Translations under genes and position numbers: made by a program | Assembly: GCA_036677445.1 (NCBI GenBank) | Contig: JAVBWI010000025.1 | Coordinates: 1-64,000 of the forward strand | DNA: 64,000 nucleotides | Origin: JAVBWI01 sp036677445 | GTDB lineage: Bacteria; Bacillota; Clostridia; Christensenellales; CAG-138 | Reading direction: 5' to 3' | The notes under the pieces: generated by a model | Told to the model about the DNA's origin: nothing | Seen by the model: only the letters and a program-made list of their open reading frames with translations | Database searches by the model: none | In this document: piece by piece, positions 60,254 through 64,000 of the stretch | How the letters are laid out: each line of letters starts with the position of its first letter | How positions within the stretch are numbered: position 1 is the stretch's first letter

Positions 60254-61115
60254 CAGTACGAAGGAAGGATGCAGCCGCAAGAGGAAGGACTGGGCAGGGG
60301 TTTTATTTCTCCTGCCCAGCCTCGCCGGAGTAATCATTTTCGTATTGGTGCCGTTTATTGAAACGGTACGCCGCAGCTTTACCAATGCAACCGGAAAGCA
60401 ATCGGTCGGTATTGAGAATTATCGTTCCGTGCTCAGTAATACCGCTTTCAGGCTGGCTGCCGAAAACACAGCGAGATTTCTTGCGGTTTGTATTCCGCTG
60501 CTTTTAGCGGCAAGCCTGTTGCTTGCGCTTTTGGTGTGGGCAATCCGCCCAGGCGGCAAAACATTCAAAACGACCTATCTGCTGCCGATGGCGGTCCCTG
60601 TAGCGAGCGTCGTTCTGCTGTGGAACATTTTGTTCCACCAAAACGGACTCATCAATTCCATTCTGATTTCTTCCGGTGCACGCGCGGTCGATTTTATGGG
60701 CACCGATGCCGCTTTCTGGGTGCTGATCGCGACATATCTATGGAAGAATGCCGGATATGACATGGTGCTGTGGCTGGCCGGGCTGGATGGCATCAATCCA
60801 TCCTATTACGAGGCGGCCGCGGTGGACGGCGCAAACAGCATACAGATGTTCTTTCGCATCACGCTTCCCTGCCTGCTGCCGACACTGGGTCTGATCGCCG
60901 TGTTGAGTTTGCTTAACGCATTCAAAGTGTTTCGGGAAGCGTATCTCGTGGCCGGCAATTATCCGGAGGAGAAGATTTATCTGCTCCAGCATCTGTTCAA
61001 CAACTGGTTTTCCAACCTTGATTTTGGAAGGCTAACGGCAGCCGCCGTGTTGGTGGCCGCGGTTTTGCTCGGCGTATTGCTTCTGATTCAGAAGCTGTGG
61101 AGTGAAGATGAATGA
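60219..61115 (+). CDS. Sugar-type ABC permease (MalF/UgpA-like)
   Basis: This 298-residue permease has six membrane segments and the ABC contact motif EAAAVDGANSIQMFFRITLP near residue 205, where the EAA loop docks the ATPase. AGGAGTT before the ATG lies inside the lipoprotein gene, which it overlaps by 35 bases. The protein also has a basic cytoplasmic N-terminus. No ATPase gene is in the window, so a shared MsmX-type ATPase is likely. Confidence 0.92.
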   Translation: MTSLSIWLKKNNSTKEGCSRKRKDWAGVLFLLPSLAGVIIFVLVPFIETVRRSFTNATGKQSVGIENYRSVLSNTAFRLAAENTARFLAVCIPLLLAASLLLALLVWAIRPGGKTFKTTYLLPMAVPVASVVLLWNILFHQNGLINSILISSGARAVDFMGTDAAFWVLIATYLWKNAGYDMVLWLAGLDGINPSYYEAAAVDGANSIQMFFRITLPCLLPTLGLIAVLSLLNAFKVFREAYLVAGNYPEEKIYLLQHLFNNWFSNLDFGRLTAAAVLVAAVLLGVLLLIQKLWSEDE

Positions 61116-61957
61116 ATAGAAAGAAAGCGATATATATCCCCCTGCTTGCGATCGCTTTGTTCGTCTGGTGGCCGCTGTGGTTCATTTTTACAGGAACATT
61201 GCAGCCGCTGGATGAATTGCAACTTTTATACGGCCCCGTCCTCTCAGGAACAAATGGATATGCTTCATGGACCGTGCTGCCCAGCTGGCCTACTTTACAG
61301 CCCCTTGCGGAGCTTCTTTTTGACACCCCCGAGTTCTTTGTGATGTTCTTTAACACCTGCAAGCAGGTTTTCCCGCAGGTGTTCGGGCAGATACTCATTG
61401 GAGCGCCAGCAGCATGGGCATTTTCTCGGCTCCGGTTTCGCGGTCGCAAGCTGCTTTTTTCTTTGTATATTATTCTGATGCTGCTGCCATTTCAGGTCAC
61501 CATGGTAGCAAATTACCTTGTTCTGGACCGGCTTCATCTGATAGACACCATTTATGCAATTGTATTGCCCGGCATTTTTGCGACATTCCCGGTATTTATC
61601 ATGAAAAAGGGATTTGATCATATTCCTCGCGAAATGCTTGAGGCTGCGGCATTGGACGGGGCGACTCCATTTCAGACTTTTATTCGTGTAGGGCTGCCGC
61701 TTGGCGTACCCGGCATTCTTTCAGCATTTGTTTTGGGCTTCTTGGAAAGCTGGAACGCCATCGAGCAGCCAATGGTGTTTTTAAAAGACAAAAGCCTTTG
61801 GCCGCTCAGTCTCTACCTTCCCGGCATTGCGATAGATAATCTAGGGCTTGCCATGAGTTCCAGCCTGATCATGCTGCTGCCTTCCCTGTTAATATTCCTG
61901 TTTGGGCAGAAGTATCTGGAATTGGGCATACAATCGAGCGGAGTAAAAGGTGCATGA
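61112..61957 (+). CDS. Sugar-type ABC permease (MalG/UgpE-like)
   Basis: This 281-residue partner permease has six membrane segments and the EAA motif EAAALDGATPFQTFIRVGLP near residue 182, with PxxVGxP-like spacing. It overlaps the first permease gene by four bases and the adaptor gene by four bases, so all four reading frames form one operon. The first 100 residues contain a longer extracytoplasmic loop than usual. Confidence 0.92.
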   Translation: MNRKKAIYIPLLAIALFVWWPLWFIFTGTLQPLDELQLLYGPVLSGTNGYASWTVLPSWPTLQPLAELLFDTPEFFVMFFNTCKQVFPQVFGQILIGAPAAWAFSRLRFRGRKLLFSLYIILMLLPFQVTMVANYLVLDRLHLIDTIYAIVLPGIFATFPVFIMKKGFDHIPREMLEAAALDGATPFQTFIRVGLPLGVPGILSAFVLGFLESWNAIEQPMVFLKDKSLWPLSLYLPGIAIDNLGLAMSSSLIMLLPSLLIFLFGQKYLELGIQSSGVKGA

Positions 61958-63432
61958 GTATGAAAGACATTGACGACCGTAAAGATATTGCAATATACAT
62001 AAGCGATATTGCCGCCCGATTTAGGGATTGGCGCAATGCGGACCTCTCGCAAGCCAGAGCGCTCGGGCGCATCGGCTCATTTTTTCTCATAATGTTAGCA
62101 TTCACCCTGATTGCGCGCGGTACCGCGGGCGCTACCATGCCTGTTGTGACAACGGCGACCGCTACAATGGATACCCTTGAGCAAGCAATCCTTGTGTCCG
62201 GAACGATCACACCGGCATCCTTCGACAATGTACCCTCTCCGGAAAATCTGATGGTGCAGGACGTATTGATAAGCGAGGGCGCGCAGATCAAAGCAGGCGA
62301 CGCGGTAGCCAAATTCTACGCGGATATGGTAGACAAGGAGATTGAACGAGAAAAAGCCAAACTGTCGGAATTGAACAAGAAACTGGCTATGCTGCGAAAA
62401 GATCAAAATGTGGACCCCAGTGCGGTGGAGAATAGCCAGCAGGAGCTTGCTATGGCGCAGCAGGATTATTATGAGACGATTGATGAGTATGACGCGGTTA
62501 TAAAAAAAATTAATAAACAAGAATCACGCGTCTCGCATCTGGAGGAGGAGTATTCTTCCCTCCGATCCGACGAAAGTGCCGACCCTTTGGCTGTGGAACA
62601 AGCCCGGGTAGATCTTGAATCTGCCGAAACAAAACTCGAAAGCCTTCGTACGGAAAAGGAAACAATATCCAAATTCTTACAGGCGGCACAGCGAAGTGTG
62701 GAAAAAGCGCAGCTTTCCGCTGTACAGGCAGAGCGAAGCTACAACCGGGCCGCTGAAGACGCACGGTATACAGAGAATACGAATTCGGCGGAAGCCTCAA
62801 ACGTGAAACTGGATATTGCGGACGTACAGGAACGCATTGAAGAATTGACGGCAATACAAAACAATGACTATCAGCTTTTTGCCGAGCAGGGCGGAATCGT
62901 GCAGTCTGTCAACATTTCGGCTGGCAGCGAAACGCAGCGCGTGGCTTGTACGCTTGAAGACACAACTAAGGGGTATCTGTTTACCTTTGCACTTACAAAG
63001 GAACAGGCAGAGAAGGTGAGTTATGGTACAAAAGTTAAAGTAACACAGGGGAGTGAAGAAGAGGATTGCGTTGTTTCCGGCATATCCGGCGCAGACGCGG
63101 CAGGCAACATCACAGTTACCGCGCGGCTTAACAAGAAAGAATGGAAAGCCGGGCAGGCGGAAATCAAAATTGTATTATCGCGCAACAAATATAACTATAC
63201 GCTTCCAATTAGCGCGGTGCACACCGATAACACCGGCAGCTTTGTTTATATTGTGGAAGAACATAAGACCACGCTTGGGTTGAACAACGTACTTGCGCGT
63301 ATTCCGGTTAAAATTGAGGAAACCGGCGAGACCAAGGCTGCCGTCTCCGGCGCGCTGACAACCGAGGATAAGGTGGTCTCCACAAGCACAAAGCCGTTAA
63401 CGAAGGGCTGTAAGGTTCGGGTGGACTCATGA
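61954..63432 (+). CDS. HlyD-family membrane-fusion adaptor
   Basis: This 492-residue protein has a cytoplasmic N-terminus, one membrane segment at about residues 42-60, a lipoyl-like half (VLISEGAQIKAGDAVAKFYADMV), a long coiled coil at about 125-290 rich in Glu/Ala/Lys heptads, the second lipoyl half (GGIVQSVNISAGSETQRV) and beta-barrel domains to the end. It is the adaptor of a MacA-like export pump. It follows the sugar-type permease with a four-base overlap and is followed by a MacB-like permease, also overlapping by four. Confidence 0.9.
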   Translation: MSMKDIDDRKDIAIYISDIAARFRDWRNADLSQARALGRIGSFFLIMLAFTLIARGTAGATMPVVTTATATMDTLEQAILVSGTITPASFDNVPSPENLMVQDVLISEGAQIKAGDAVAKFYADMVDKEIEREKAKLSELNKKLAMLRKDQNVDPSAVENSQQELAMAQQDYYETIDEYDAVIKKINKQESRVSHLEEEYSSLRSDESADPLAVEQARVDLESAETKLESLRTEKETISKFLQAAQRSVEKAQLSAVQAERSYNRAAEDARYTENTNSAEASNVKLDIADVQERIEELTAIQNNDYQLFAEQGGIVQSVNISAGSETQRVACTLEDTTKGYLFTFALTKEQAEKVSYGTKVKVTQGSEEEDCVVSGISGADAAGNITVTARLNKKEWKAGQAEIKIVLSRNKYNYTLPISAVHTDNTGSFVYIVEEHKTTLGLNNVLARIPVKIEETGETKAAVSGALTTEDKVVSTSTKPLTKGCKVRVDS

Positions 63433-64000
63433 ATCGGGGCATTCGAACGATATTGTCGCTCGGCCTGCTTCTGTTGCTCGTTTTTCAGATGTTCCGTGTC
63501 TGTGAACGCCTGAAAGGCTATTATCCTGCGGTAAGCCTCAGATATTCCAAGCAAATGACTGCGGAGCAGGTTGAACAGGCGCTTGCACATGCGGAGCGGG
63601 ATTCGAAGGTTTATCCGGTTTTCTGGCTGGAAAAAAGCAGAGAAGTCTTCACACCGCTGCATTCCATACAGGCTATTGCTATTGGGTGTTATGGAGATTT
63701 CAACTTTGCGTGGCCTGCTGATTTTATCGCGGGCGCGTATCCCGGCGATCAGCAGAAAAACGCCTGTGCTGTATCTGATACCGCCGCCTGGGAATTATGG
63801 GGCGGCACGGATATCGTCGGCCAGACGCTCAAAATTGGTGAGGATCAATACACCGTTACCGGCGTTTTTTCATCGAAGCGGGAAATGGTTATCTACAGTG
63901 CGGCTCCTAACGCAGGATTTGACGCCGTGGAATTGTTCGGCGACTACGAAGGAAACGAACGGGCAACCGCGCTGAATTTTGCGCAAAACAGCGGTCTTGG
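63429..64000 (+). CDS. MacB-type ABC permease, N-terminal part (runs off the window)
   Basis: An ATG that overlaps the adaptor stop (ATGA) opens a frame that is still open at the last base (190 codons). It starts with one membrane segment (ILSLGLLLLLVFQMF, residues about 8-22), followed by a periplasmic-type domain with SDTAAWELWGGTDIVGQTLKIGEDQYTVTGVF, the MacB_PCD pattern of FtsX/MacB-family export permeases. The membrane segments near the C-terminus lie beyond the window. Together with the HlyD adaptor it should form an exporter, and its ATPase would be encoded further right. Confidence 0.85.
   Translation, partial: MNRGIRTILSLGLLLLLVFQMFRVCERLKGYYPAVSLRYSKQMTAEQVEQALAHAERDSKVYPVFWLEKSREVFTPLHSIQAIAIGCYGDFNFAWPADFIAGAYPGDQQKNACAVSDTAAWELWGGTDIVGQTLKIGEDQYTVTGVFSSKREMVIYSAAPNAGFDAVELFGDYEGNERATALNFAQNSGL

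Overview
The window looks like chromosomal DNA of an anaerobic, probably spore-forming Firmicute of class Clostridia with a fairly high GC content. The evidence is the sporulation sigma factor SigH beside mini-RNase III and RlmB, a CwlD-like spore-cortex amidase, a reverse rubrerythrin, a CotH-family protein, tRNA genes with encoded CCA ends, purine-rich Shine-Dalgarno sites and some TTG/GTG starts. I cannot name the genus.

Layout. 1-4035 is the right part of an integrative element: a DUF6034-like protein, an element-type sigma factor, a structured leader, a small protein and an intact large serine recombinase. It stops beside two tRNA-Ser genes. 4391-13861 is housekeeping and metabolism: an Eis-like acetyltransferase, reverse rubrerythrin, thiamine pyrophosphokinase, a PadR/DUF1700/DUF4097 module, two SDRs, a YjbR protein, and threonine aldolase with an Ldh-family dehydrogenase and a class II aldolase. 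14011-17550 holds a membrane diguanylate cyclase, a DUF3267 protein and a CDP-alcohol phosphatidyltransferase. 17580-21902 is a zinc-uptake locus (Fur-family regulator, ZnuA, ZnuC, ZnuB) behind a textbook promoter with a dyad over its -10, followed by two half-size permeases. 21938-27994 is a minus-strand amino-acid group: TspO-like protein, two PLP aminotransferases, a YkvI transporter and an XRE-cupin regulator. 28235-33960 holds a serine hydrolase, a two-component system, an esterase and a TetR regulator with a palindromic operator.

33961-34500 is intergenic and carries a cluster of DnaA-box-like 9-mers. 34501-44717 contains the CwlD-like amidase, PanE, mini-RNase III, a cupin, RlmB with a 33-unit pentapeptide repeat, SigH, RadC, a phosphohexomutase, a lipoprotein, a uridine-kinase-like protein and an AI-2E-type transporter. 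45014-49389 is a three-gene set of CotH kinase-like secreted protein, VTC polyphosphate-polymerase-like protein and DUF4956 membrane protein. 49391-49892 is an array of hairpins. 49976-54713 has a lipid kinase, DapF, an AlkD-like protein, pseudouridine kinase and glycosidase, and tRNA-Arg. 54932-55850 is a frameshifted serine-recombinase remnant. 55839-64000 is a lower-GC cluster: a two-component system, a propeller/solute-binding fusion lipoprotein, two sugar-type ABC permeases, a HlyD adaptor and a MacB-type permease that runs off the window.

The most novel signal is a multi-hairpin intergenic repeat present at 25694-25881 and 49475-49706. Its loops are conserved, its stems show compensatory changes, and each copy is bracketed by a pair of hairpins specific to that locus. 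Other items to check are the CotH-VTC-DUF4956 set, the mixed sugar-ABC/HlyD/MacB cluster, the RlmB repeat tail and the DnaA-box cluster.
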